This document shows positions 1 to 6,850 of a DNA stretch of 12,762 nt, in pieces (positions within the stretch are counted from its first letter, which is position 1; every line of letters begins with the position of its first letter). The stretch lies in contig USJG01000058.1 of NCBI GenBank assembly GCA_900554925.1, positions 1-12,762 of the forward strand, written 5' to 3'. The position numbers and the translations under genes were made by a program. Source of the DNA: an uncultured Lachnospiraceae bacterium. GTDB taxonomy: Bacteria > Bacillota > Clostridia > Lachnospirales > Lachnospiraceae. The notes beneath the pieces were generated by a model. It was given only the letters and a program-made list of their open reading frames with translations. It was not told where the DNA came from and did not search any database.

Positions 1-79
1 GATGAGAGTGGTAATCCGTTCCAAAAAACAGATCAAACACGCAATCCTTCTTTAAAGCTGCTCCAAAAAATCCGCCCAA
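1..79 (-). CDS. PurF-like paralogue, N-terminal fragment cut by the window edge
   Basis: Only the first 26 codons are in the window. The start is a TTG at 79-77, placed 7 nt after an AAGGAGG ribosome site that overlaps the purB stop codon. The peptide opens MGGFFGAALKKDC and continues to FFGTDYHSH. This matches what I remember of a divergent group annotated as amidophosphoribosyltransferase in Clostridia. Aligned with the complete PurF encoded upstream, GGFFG falls on CGVFG and FFGTDYHSH on YYGLYALQH. The residue at the PurF nucleophile position is therefore Gly2, not Cys. A cysteine exists at residue 13 but is not at the chain start. As the third gene of a purF-purB-purF-like row it is probably a purine-related PurF homologue without normal glutaminase chemistry. 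The PRPP-binding half lies outside the window, so activity cannot be judged. An ATT at 80-78 is a less likely start. Confidence 0.8.
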   Translation of the reverse strand, partial: MGGFFGAALKKDCVFDLFFGTDYHSH

Positions 80-86
80 TGCTTTT

Positions 87-93
87 CCTCCTT
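87..93 (-). promoter_or_regulatory. Ribosome binding site for the PurF-like paralogue
   Basis: A perfect AAGGAGG on the minus strand overlaps the purB TAA stop at 94-92. It sits 7 nt before the TTG at 79. It decides the otherwise weak non-ATG start and suggests translational coupling to purB. Confidence 0.8.
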
Positions 94-1543
94 AAACGTT
101 GATTTCTGCTTTTACTCCAAGCAGCTCTTTATTCTCCTCCAAAACCGGTCTGATGACCTTTAAAAGGAAGCTTTCCACCTGCTCCTTCGACCGTCCCACA
201 TAGCGGGAAGGCTCCATGGTTTTCTTAAGGTCCTCCAGAGACATATTAAAGGCCGGATCGGCAGCGATCAGCTCAAGAAGATTGTTTTCCTTTCCTTCCA
301 CCTTTACATTCTTTCCTGCTTCCATGGAAAGCTCCCTGATCCTCTCATGGAGTTCCTGTCTGTTGCCGCCCATCTTTACTGCGTCCATCATGATATTTTC
401 AGTAGCCATGAAAGGAAGCTCGCTCATCATGTGTTTTTCAATTACTTTCGGATAAACCACCAGACCGTCTACCACATTCAGGCAAAGGTCTAAAATACCG
501 TCAACTGCAAGGAAGCCCTCCGGTATGGAAAGCCGCTTATTGGCAGAATCATCCAGGGTCCTTTCAAACCACTGGGTAGCTGAAGTGATAGCAGGGTTTA
601 AGGCGTCGATCATTACATATCTGGACAGAGAAGCAATTCTCTCACTTCTCATGGGATTTCTCTTATAAGCCATAGCGGAGGAACCGATCTGACTCTTTTC
701 AAAAGGCTCTTCCACTTCCTTTAAATGCTGAAGCAGCCTGATGTCATTGGACATCTTATGGGCGCTTGCCGCAATGCCTGCCAGAACATTGGCAACCCTG
801 GTGTCTACTTTGCGGGAATAGGTCTGTCCTGATACAGGGTAACACTCCTTAAAGCCCATTTTTTCCGCGATCATTGGATCAATTTTATCTATGGTTTCCT
901 GATCTCCATTAAACAACTCCAGGAAGGAGGCCTGGGTTCCGGTAGTTCCCTTAGAGCCAAGCAGCTTCATTCCTGAAAGCACATGGTCAAGATCCTCTAA
1001 GTCAAGGTAAAATTCCTGCATCCACAAAGTGGCGCGTTTTCCTACTGTAGTAGGCTGTGCAGGCTGGAAATGAGTAAATGCAAGGGTAGGCTGCGCCTTA
1101 TATTTTTCCGCAAAATCCGCAAGCTCCGCAAGGACATTTACCAGTTTTTTCTTAACCAGCTCAAGAGCTTTCTTCATTACGATAATATCCGTATTATCCC
1201 CTACATAACAGCTTGTAGCGCCCAGATGAATGATTCCGGCAGCCTTAGGGCACTGCTGTCCATAAGCATATACATGGCTCATAACGTCATGACGGACTTC
1301 CTTTTCCCTTGCCCTCGCCACCTCATAGTTAATATCCTGGGCATGGGCCTTTAACTCGTCAATCTGCTCCTTCGTAATGACCGGCCTGCCATTTTGTGAA
1401 AGTCCAAGCTCCATCTCTGTCTCAGCCAGAGCAATCCACAGCTTCCTCCATGTTCGAAACTTCATATCCGGTGAAAAAATATACTGCATTTCCTTACTGG
1501 CATAGCGCTCTGACAAAGGGCTTACATATCTGTCTGTACTCAT
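92..1543 (-). CDS. purB: Adenylosuccinate lyase, long eukaryote-like form
   Basis: This 483-aa enzyme of the fumarase/aspartase superfamily splits adenylosuccinate to AMP and SAICAR to AICAR, releasing fumarate, in the cytosol. The superfamily signature GSSAMAYKRNPMRSE is at residues 287-301, with the catalytic-loop serine at 288/289. THFQPAQPTT (157-166) carries His158, matching the catalytic histidine, and RHDVMSH (84-90) is the other conserved substrate-binding segment. The N-terminus (SPLSERYASKEM, then KFRTWRKLW) and the length resemble the animal-type enzyme of about 480 aa more than the roughly 430-aa enzyme of Bacillus. The ATG start follows GGAGG by 7 nt. The gene sits 36 nt after purF, and its stop overlaps the ribosome site of the next PurF-like gene, so it is operonic. 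No truncation or missing key residue was seen. Confidence 0.96.
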   Translation of the reverse strand: MSTDRYVSPLSERYASKEMQYIFSPDMKFRTWRKLWIALAETEMELGLSQNGRPVITKEQIDELKAHAQDINYEVARAREKEVRHDVMSHVYAYGQQCPKAAGIIHLGATSCYVGDNTDIIVMKKALELVKKKLVNVLAELADFAEKYKAQPTLAFTHFQPAQPTTVGKRATLWMQEFYLDLEDLDHVLSGMKLLGSKGTTGTQASFLELFNGDQETIDKIDPMIAEKMGFKECYPVSGQTYSRKVDTRVANVLAGIAASAHKMSNDIRLLQHLKEVEEPFEKSQIGSSAMAYKRNPMRSERIASLSRYVMIDALNPAITSATQWFERTLDDSANKRLSIPEGFLAVDGILDLCLNVVDGLVVYPKVIEKHMMSELPFMATENIMMDAVKMGGNRQELHERIRELSMEAGKNVKVEGKENNLLELIAADPAFNMSLEDLKKTMEPSRYVGRSKEQVESFLLKVIRPVLEENKELLGVKAEINV

Positions 1544-1579
1544 ATCTGATCCTCCATTCTGATTTATTATAACCTGGGT

Positions 1580-3061
1580 TTATTGATCAAATTCTCCTCT
1601 GATATCCTCCGAAGGCGGATTCAGGGGATATTTTCCGGTAAAGCATCCCTTACATATCCCACGGTTTTCCACAATTTCTGAAAGCCTTTCCTTTCGCAGG
1701 TACCCAAGAGAATCTGCTCCGATGATCTTACAGATTTCTTCTATGGAACGATTATAGGCAATCAGCTGTTCTCTTGCCGGCACGTCCGTTCCAAAGTAGC
1801 AGGGCCATAAAAATGGCGGCGAGCTGACTCTCATATGCACTTCCTTAGCGCCAGCCTCCCGCAGCATATGCACGATCCGGTCTGAAGTGGTGCCACGCAC
1901 AATGGAATCGTCGATCATAATGATCCTCTTGCCCTCCACTGCTTCCCTTAATGCATTGAGCTTTACCTGCACACTGCTTTCCCTGCTCTTTTGCTTTGGC
2001 TTAATGAAGGTTCTTCCCACATAACCATTTTTCACAAAGGCCTGTCCATAGGGAATCCCTGACTGAAGGGAATAGCCCAGTGCGGCACAGTTGCCTGACT
2101 CCGGCACACCGACTACTAAATCTGCTTCCACCGGAGAATCAATTGCAAGGTATTTTCCTGCCAAAATACGGGAATTATAGACGCTCATACCGTCAATATA
2201 ACTGTCCGGCCTTGCAAAGTAGATATATTCAAACACACATCTGGCATGCTGCTCTTTAGGAAGACACATGCTCTTATCTGATTCAATGCCCTTTTCAGGA
2301 GAAATGGTTACGATTTCCCCCGGCTCCACATCTCTTATGAAGGTAGCTCCCACCGTATCAAGGGCGCAGGTTTCCGAGGCCAAAATATAGGCGTTATCTC
2401 TCTTTCCGATACAAAGAGGCCTGAAGCCAAAAGGATCTCTTGCTCCGATCAGCTTGCGGGGAGACATAACGATCAGCGAGTAAGCCCCTTTAATTTTTTT
2501 CATGGCTCTTCCCACCGCTTCCTCAACTGTCCTGGAATTTAAACGCTCCCTGGCAATGTGATAAGCGATCACCTCTGAGTCGATGGTTGTCTGAAAGATC
2601 GCTCCGGTATATTCAAGCTCTCTTCGAAGCTCCGGTGCGTTGATGAGATTTCCGTTGTGGGCCAGCCCCAGTGTACCCTTCACATAGTTTAAAACAAGGG
2701 GTTGGGCGTTTTCTCTGGTGGAGCTTCCTGCTGTAGAATATCTTACATGTCCTACGCCAATATCGCCCTTTAATTTCTCCAGGATTTCCGGAGTAAAGGC
2801 TTCATTTAAAAGCCCCATATCCTTTGAGCTTAATACCTTTCCTTTAGGACCCCTCGTATCGCTTACCGCAATACCACAGCTTTCCTGGCCCCTGTGCTGC
2901 AATGCATATAAGCCATAATAAATCGTTGAGGCTACATCTGCGCCGTCAAAATCATAGATTCCGAATACGCCGCATTCCTCACCAATTTTGTCCGAAATGT
3001 ACTGACCTTCTGTCATGCCGGGTTTTTCTGCCTTTTGCATGACGCTTACCTGTTCTTTCAT
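1580..3061 (-). CDS. purF: Amidophosphoribosyltransferase (Fe-S type PurF)
   Basis: This enzyme catalyses the first committed step of purine synthesis: PRPP plus glutamine give 5-phosphoribosylamine. The N-terminal Ntn glutaminase domain begins at Cys30 in EECGVFG, so the first 29 residues would be a propeptide removed to expose the nucleophile. That is longer than the 11 residues of B. subtilis PurF. Other glutaminase motifs are HRGQES (56-61), GHVRYSTAG (104-112) and HNGNL (135-139). The phosphoribosyltransferase PRPP loop IIMIDDSIVRGTT is at about 380-392. Four cysteines match the 4Fe-4S ligands of the Bacillus enzyme: Cys275, Cys421, Cys470 and Cys473. These imply an oxygen-labile cluster. 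The ribosome site for the first ATG is weak; Met8 and Met16 are possible starts and would shorten only the propeptide. The gene begins 34 nt after the ABC ATPase gene and is followed by purB. Confidence 0.96.
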   Translation of the reverse strand: MKEQVSVMQKAEKPGMTEGQYISDKIGEECGVFGIYDFDGADVASTIYYGLYALQHRGQESCGIAVSDTRGPKGKVLSSKDMGLLNEAFTPEILEKLKGDIGVGHVRYSTAGSSTRENAQPLVLNYVKGTLGLAHNGNLINAPELRRELEYTGAIFQTTIDSEVIAYHIARERLNSRTVEEAVGRAMKKIKGAYSLIVMSPRKLIGARDPFGFRPLCIGKRDNAYILASETCALDTVGATFIRDVEPGEIVTISPEKGIESDKSMCLPKEQHARCVFEYIYFARPDSYIDGMSVYNSRILAGKYLAIDSPVEADLVVGVPESGNCAALGYSLQSGIPYGQAFVKNGYVGRTFIKPKQKSRESSVQVKLNALREAVEGKRIIMIDDSIVRGTTSDRIVHMLREAGAKEVHMRVSSPPFLWPCYFGTDVPAREQLIAYNRSIEEICKIIGADSLGYLRKERLSEIVENRGICKGCFTGKYPLNPPSEDIRGEFDQ

Positions 3062-3095
3062 ATTATTTATCTACCTATGCCTTTCCTGCCTGAGG

Positions 3096-3866
3096 TTATG
3101 CCTGAAATTTACCAATAAAATCCCTGATACGTTCATTCTCTGAAGCAAATACTTCTTCCGGCGTTCCCTGTACCTTGATGACTCCCTGATCCATAAAAAT
3201 AATACGATCGGATAATTCCCTGGCAAACTGCATCTCATGGGTGACGATGATCATGGTCATATGTTCCTTTGCCAGCTCTCTGATCACCTTAAGCACTTCC
3301 CCGGTAAGCTCCGGATCCAATGCGGAAGTAGGCTCATCAAAGAAAAGGATCTTGGGCTGCAATGCCAGTGCTCTTGCAATGGATACTCTCTGCTGCTGGC
3401 CTCCTGAAAGCTGATAGGGGTATGCCTCGGCCTTATCAGAAAGCCCAAGCTGCTTTAGCAGCTTTTCAGCCCGCTGCTTTGCTTCCTGTCTGGGTACGCC
3501 GTCCACACTGACAGGGGCATCTATGATATTTTTCAAAACACTGTAATGGGGAAACAAATTAAAATTCTGAAATACAAGACCAAAATTCTTACGGATTTCC
3601 TTAAGCTTCGCTTTTCCTGCATATACGCATCTGCCATTTTCTTCCCATGCCGCTTTTTCTCCCAGATAGATAAGCTCTCCGCCTTCCATTTTTTCAAGCA
3701 TGGTAGCGCAGCGAAGCAAGGTGGATTTTCCCGACCCGGAGGGGCCTATGATAGATACCACTTCTCCTTCCTGTACAGAAAGAGAAATGTCCTTAAGTAC
3801 GTCAAGGCTGTCAAACCCTTTGCGCATATGATTGATCTTTAGTAAAACTTTTTTCTTATTTTCCAT
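3096..3866 (-). CDS. Polar amino-acid ABC importer ATPase (GlnQ/HisP type)
   Basis: This is a 256-aa cytosolic ATP-binding subunit that powers import through the permease encoded just upstream. With the ATG at 3866 the motifs are Walker A GPSGSGKST (41-49), Q-loop glutamine about 100 in FGLVFQNFNLFPH, signature LSGGQQQ (153-159), Walker B ILFFDEP (173-179), D-loop SALD, and switch histidine 210 in VTHEM. All catalytic residues are intact. A segment of roughly 20 residues before the Q-loop is typical of the polar amino-acid group. An in-frame GTG at 3890 would add eight residues and overlap the permease stop. The ATG is preferred because AAAGGAA lies 4 nt before it. The substrate cannot be told from the ATPase. 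The gene is followed after 34 nt by purF with no terminator. Confidence 0.93.
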   Translation of the reverse strand: MENKKKVLLKINHMRKGFDSLDVLKDISLSVQEGEVVSIIGPSGSGKSTLLRCATMLEKMEGGELIYLGEKAAWEENGRCVYAGKAKLKEIRKNFGLVFQNFNLFPHYSVLKNIIDAPVSVDGVPRQEAKQRAEKLLKQLGLSDKAEAYPYQLSGGQQQRVSIARALALQPKILFFDEPTSALDPELTGEVLKVIRELAKEHMTMIIVTHEMQFARELSDRIIFMDQGVIKVQGTPEEVFASENERIRDFIGKFQA

Positions 3867-3870
3867 TGGC

Positions 3871-3877
3871 TTCCTTT
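3871..3877 (-). promoter_or_regulatory. Ribosome binding site fixing the ATPase start
   Basis: AAAGGAA on the minus strand, 4 nt before the ATG at 3866, supports the 256-aa reading over the GTG start at 3890. Confidence 0.6.
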
Positions 3878-3889
3878 CTGTGCATGACA

Positions 3890-4537
3890 CTACCTGTAAT
3901 AATTCATAGCCTTCTCAATCCGCTCCATCACAAATGCTACCACTAAGTTAAATATGTAATAGAACAGACCCGCAGCCATAAGGGGCATCATACTGGTCTC
4001 CTTGGCGGCAATCTGCTTGGCCATGGTAAACATCTCTGCCTGGGCCAGTACAAAGGCCAGTGAGGTGTCCTTTACAAGGGTGATCGTTTCATTGGTAATG
4101 GAAGGTAATATTCTTTTCACTACCTGCGGAAGAATAATTTTAATAAAAGTCTGGGCCTTATTATATCCAAGCACCCTGGCTGCTTCATACTGTCCTACAG
4201 CCATGGATTCTATTCCGCCTCTGTAGATTTCCGCAAAGTAAGCTGCATAGTTGATGGAAAACGCAAGAATTATGGCCGGAAACCGATAACCCCTTAAATT
4301 TAACCCAAAAATATAATAGGGAGCAAAGTAAACTACCAGAAGCTGAAGCATCAGAGGAGTGCCTCTCATAACAGAAATATAAAATTTGCTGATTCCCCTT
4401 ATTGCACCATTCTTTGACATTCTTCCAAAGGAAATTAAAAGTCCTAAAGGCAGAGAAAAAAGCAACGTCAGAAAGAAAATCTCTGTCGTTGATACCATCC
4501 CTTTTCCCAGTTGTATTAACATAGTCGCTAAACTCAT
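3890..4537 (-). CDS. Polar amino-acid ABC importer permease (HisM/GlnP family)
   Basis: This 215-aa inner-membrane subunit forms the channel of the importer. Hydrophobic segments lie at about 17-38, 52-73, 87-105, 155-172 and 186-205. The cytoplasmic EAA loop that docks on the ATPase is at about 117-138, with E118-A-A, G124 and the I-L-P ending at 137. MRGTPLMLQL (57-66) is the usual family motif in the second membrane segment. Only one permease gene is present, so the transporter is expected to be a homodimer with two ATPases. The ATG follows AGGAG by 5 nt. Its TAG stop is 23 nt before the ATPase ATG. An overlapping open frame at 4185-4553 is a shadow. The substrate is not determined; glutamine, cystine or another polar amino acid would all fit. 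Confidence 0.94.
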   Translation of the reverse strand: MSLATMLIQLGKGMVSTTEIFFLTLLFSLPLGLLISFGRMSKNGAIRGISKFYISVMRGTPLMLQLLVVYFAPYYIFGLNLRGYRFPAIILAFSINYAAYFAEIYRGGIESMAVGQYEAARVLGYNKAQTFIKIILPQVVKRILPSITNETITLVKDTSLAFVLAQAEMFTMAKQIAAKETSMMPLMAAGLFYYIFNLVVAFVMERIEKAMNYYR

Positions 4538-4569
4538 CTGCTCTCCTATCCATGTATTAAGAACAAACA

Positions 4570-4632
4570 GGGCAGAATATCAAATGCCGCCTTGCGTCTT
4601 CGCATGCCAGATCATCCTCATAAATTCTGCCC
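4570..4632 (-). promoter_or_regulatory. Stem-loop between binding-protein and permease genes
   Basis: A perfect 9-bp inverted repeat (GGGCAGAAT / ATTCTGCCC, arms 4570-4578 and 4624-4632) encloses 45 nt. That interior includes a small hairpin TGCG-AAGA-CGCA. On the transcript the second arm is followed by a moderately U-rich stretch. The stem may stabilise the upstream binding-protein message or partly terminate transcription, giving more binding protein than permease, as is common for ABC importers. It is not a classic terminator because the loop is large and the U-run is broken. The rest of the 133-nt gap holds only the permease ribosome site. Confidence 0.5.
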
Positions 4633-4670
4633 CTTATCTGCTCTACAGTCACATTTAAAAATCTACTGCT

Positions 4671-5534
4671 TTATCTGCCAAGACATACACTGTCTTCCAG
4701 ACCATACTTTTCGGCAATTTCCATGAATTTGCCATCGTCTACCATTTCCAGAAGCGTTGTCTCAACCTGGTCCTTTAATTCCTCATTTCCCAGAAGGAAT
4801 CCGATACCATACTGCTCTGTTGCAAGCTTCTCCTCCATGATCACATATCCATCGCCTCTGGATTCGATCTGGTAATTTGCAACACCTACATCAATAGCCA
4901 GCGCATCAATGGCGCCTGCTTCCAGATCCATAAAGCCTGTATTGTAATCAGCATACTGATTTAATTCAGCAAAGGTTGCCGCAAGATCTGCCGCATCGCT
5001 TTCCAAAGCTGCCAGTGCGGAAGAGTCCTTCTGAACGCCTACGATCTTTCCTGCAAGGTCATCAAAGGTTGTAATTCCGGCATCAGACTTAACAACAAAC
5101 ACCTGGCTGTTGTCTACATAAGGTACTGAAAATGTGTAAGCGTCTTCACGTCCGTTCATAGTAAATCCATTCCAGATGCAGTCAATAGACCCGGAAGAAA
5201 GCTCCATATCCTTGGAATCCCAGTCCACGGGCTGCTTTACCAGTTCCCATCCTCTGCGGTCGCAGACTTCCTGTGCAAGCTCAAGGTCAAAGCCTGTGTA
5301 GTCACCGTTTTCATCCATGTAGCCATAAGGGGGAAACTCTGCGTCAAAGCCTACCGTAAAAGTAGTTCTGCCATCTTCTGCTGTCTCCTGTGTGTCAGTG
5401 CTTTCTTCTGCCGCACTTTCCTGTGCTGCTGTGCCCTCATCTGCCGCCGCAGTTTCCTGTGTCTGTGAACCGCAGCCTGAAAGCACGCCTAAAGTCATTG
5501 CTGTTACTGCCAGTAATGCGATAAATCTTTTCAT
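4671..5534 (-). CDS. Amino-acid ABC importer substrate-binding lipoprotein (family 3)
   Basis: This 287-aa lipid-anchored protein captures an amino acid outside the cell and delivers it to the adjacent permease. The signal peptide runs from MKRFIALLAV to lipobox LSGC, with lipidated Cys21. An Ala/Glu/Thr/Gln-rich linker spans about 22-55, and a two-lobe family 3 binding domain runs from about 57 to 280. The family signature is GFDLELAQEV (81-90). Arg129, in the region before FSVPY, matches the residue that holds the ligand carboxylate. Asp215 in AIDVGVA matches the residue that holds the amino group. This supports an amino-acid ligand but does not identify the side chain. The ATG at 5534 is chosen because GGAGGA lies 6 nt upstream and the signal peptide starts there. 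An in-frame ATG at 5594 would put 20 unlikely residues before the signal peptide and overlap the promoter. Confidence 0.94.
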   Translation of the reverse strand: MKRFIALLAVTAMTLGVLSGCGSQTQETAAADEGTAAQESAAEESTDTQETAEDGRTTFTVGFDAEFPPYGYMDENGDYTGFDLELAQEVCDRRGWELVKQPVDWDSKDMELSSGSIDCIWNGFTMNGREDAYTFSVPYVDNSQVFVVKSDAGITTFDDLAGKIVGVQKDSSALAALESDAADLAATFAELNQYADYNTGFMDLEAGAIDALAIDVGVANYQIESRGDGYVIMEEKLATEQYGIGFLLGNEELKDQVETTLLEMVDDGKFMEIAEKYGLEDSVCLGR

Positions 5535-5540
5535 AATCTC

Positions 5541-5546
5541 TCCTCC
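5541..5546 (-). promoter_or_regulatory. Ribosome binding site of the binding-protein gene
   Basis: GGAGGA on the minus strand, 6 nt before the ATG at 5534, decides the start at the signal peptide. Confidence 0.85.
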
Positions 5547-5550
5547 GTTC

Positions 5551-5572
5551 TGCCGCATAAATGCAGCATAAA
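5551..5572. repeat. 11-bp tandem repeat in the importer leader
   Basis: Two adjacent 11-bp copies, TTTATGCTGCA and TTTATGCGGCA on the minus strand, differ at one base and lie one helical turn apart. They fall in the leader between the candidate promoter and the ribosome site. They could be a regulator site or chance. Confidence 0.5.
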
Positions 5573-5594
5573 TACTTTGCCAACACTGCACCAT

Positions 5595-5623
5595 ATTATC
5601 ATGGTAAAGTGCTGTTATGTCCG
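5595..5623 (-). promoter_or_regulatory. Candidate sigma-A promoter for the ABC importer (and pur) operon
   Basis: On the minus strand CGGACA (5623-5618, 4 of 6 matches) is followed after 17 bp by GATAAT (5600-5595, 5 of 6 matches). This leaves a leader of roughly 50 nt before the ATG. The -10 is the centre of a perfect inverted repeat ACCAT-GATAAT-ATGGT (5590-5605). Just upstream of the -35 lie two tandem copies of CATGATAG (5625-5640). These repeats are plausible operator sites. No terminator for the upstream operon is visible in the 120-nt gap, so read-through is also possible. Confidence 0.5.
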
Positions 5624-5654
5624 ACTATCATGCTATCATGCTCCTAAATAGAAG

Positions 5655-6839
5655 TCAAGAAAAATCCTTTTCATATTGTCCTACAATACCCAATATTTCT
5701 TTTGCGTACCTGGGATAATTTTCCACCAGATCCTTGATCTCGGCCTGTGCCTTGGCCGCTATGACTTCCTTATTATAGTCCATGCGTTTTCTAAGGGACT
5801 GCCTTCTGATGATCAGATTATGACGGATTTCCACCATCTCCTTTTTATCAAGAAGGGCCGCTGTCTGATGAAGCCAGATCATAGGATCCTGTACCTGATA
5901 GCGCCTTAACACATGCAAAAGGTCCTTCTGGCACTGGTCAAGCTCCTTTTCTGCCTGCTGGTAGCTGCGGCGCTCTTCCTTTTCCTTCTGATATTGCTGC
6001 CAGCCCTTTTCAAGCTCGCCGGCACTGGACACGTTATACTTCATATAGAGGTAATCCAGCAGATGGGTATTGTTTACATACCGTATTTTTACGGTATTCT
6101 GAAGGCGGATAATGCGCCCGATCCCGTTTTCCACTCGTGCCAGTTCTCTGACCGAATTATTATATTTTACAAAAATAGCCGTAATGGCAATGGCTCCCAC
6201 TGCCGCTGCCGCCAAATATCCCAGCCTGGTATTCATTTTGAAACCAAACTGCAATGCCATCAGAAGTAAAATACATATAATCACTGCCACTGTACAGACA
6301 ATGGTCATTGATCTGGTATCTTCGATTATCCGGCGCAGTTCATTTTTTCGGAACAGATACGCATGCTTTTCTCCGTCCAGTTTCCGCAGGTCCCTTTTGA
6401 TCAGTTCCTGATACTCTTCTGCTTTGGACAGTTTTTCATAGCCTTCCTGGACTTCTTCTTCAAGGCGCTCCATCTGATGATATTTTACATCGCTCATCCG
6501 GTTTGCCCTGCTCCTATATCCTGACTGCTGCTGCTCTAACTCTTCAATCTTCCTGGCGCATGTGATAAGCTCTGCCTTTTCTTCCTCAGGCAGCGCTTCG
6601 ATTTCTTCCATATCCTTTAAATAACCAGTTACCATGTTGTATTCAAATTGAAGGGTTTCCAGTTCCTTAGAAGCCTCGGCGATCTGCTCAAGGCAGCCCT
6701 TTACATATTCCTGACGCTGCTGCCTGTCGTCGATCTTAAGATCATCTCTGTCATAAACTACTTCATTCCAGTCTTCAATCTCAAATTCAGGCTCATTTGT
6801 TTTCCTTTTTAGCTGAAAAAGCTTCTTTAACAGTCCCAT
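5655..6839 (-). CDS. Coiled-coil membrane-hairpin protein of unknown function
   Basis: I do not recognise this 394-aa protein beyond its layout. The N-terminus, MGLLKKLFQLKRK, looks like a short amphipathic basic helix. Residues about 38-175 are charged and helical with Glu/Gln-rich coiled-coil character. Two hydrophobic segments at about 178-200 and 204-225 are joined by a turn of only a few residues, so they form a membrane hairpin. Residues about 226-394 are again helical and charged. There is no signal peptide. Positive charges on both outer flanks predict both arms in the cytosol (inference). The ATG follows AAGGAG by 4 nt and lies 11 nt after the upstream TPR gene, so it is the last gene of the four-gene operon. 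A plausible role is membrane anchor for the soluble partners encoded upstream. Confidence 0.85.
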   Translation of the reverse strand: MGLLKKLFQLKRKTNEPEFEIEDWNEVVYDRDDLKIDDRQQRQEYVKGCLEQIAEASKELETLQFEYNMVTGYLKDMEEIEALPEEEKAELITCARKIEELEQQQSGYRSRANRMSDVKYHQMERLEEEVQEGYEKLSKAEEYQELIKRDLRKLDGEKHAYLFRKNELRRIIEDTRSMTIVCTVAVIICILLLMALQFGFKMNTRLGYLAAAAVGAIAITAIFVKYNNSVRELARVENGIGRIIRLQNTVKIRYVNNTHLLDYLYMKYNVSSAGELEKGWQQYQKEKEERRSYQQAEKELDQCQKDLLHVLRRYQVQDPMIWLHQTAALLDKKEMVEIRHNLIIRRQSLRKRMDYNKEVIAAKAQAEIKDLVENYPRYAKEILGIVGQYEKDFS

Positions 6840-6850
6840 ACTACTCCTTT

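Noticed and set aside
3062..3095. Possible terminator or promoter between the ATPase gene and purF
   Set aside because: The 34 nt contain no stable stem with a U-run and no convincing -10/-35 pair.
3867..3890. GTG start extending the ABC ATPase by eight residues
   Set aside because: It has no better ribosome site and overlaps the permease stop. The downstream ATG has AAAGGAA at good spacing and fits the usual family length.
4185..4553. 122-codon minus-strand frame overlapping the permease gene
   Set aside because: The permease frame has clear family motifs, while this frame gives a low-complexity mixed peptide without domains.
5535..5594. Upstream ATG extending the binding protein to 307 aa
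   Set aside because: It would place 20 non-signal residues ahead of a textbook lipoprotein signal and start inside the promoter. The ATG at 5534 has a strong ribosome site.
5535..5654. Purine riboswitch or T-box in the importer leader
   Set aside because: The leader is only about 50 nt and shows none of the conserved core elements of those RNAs.
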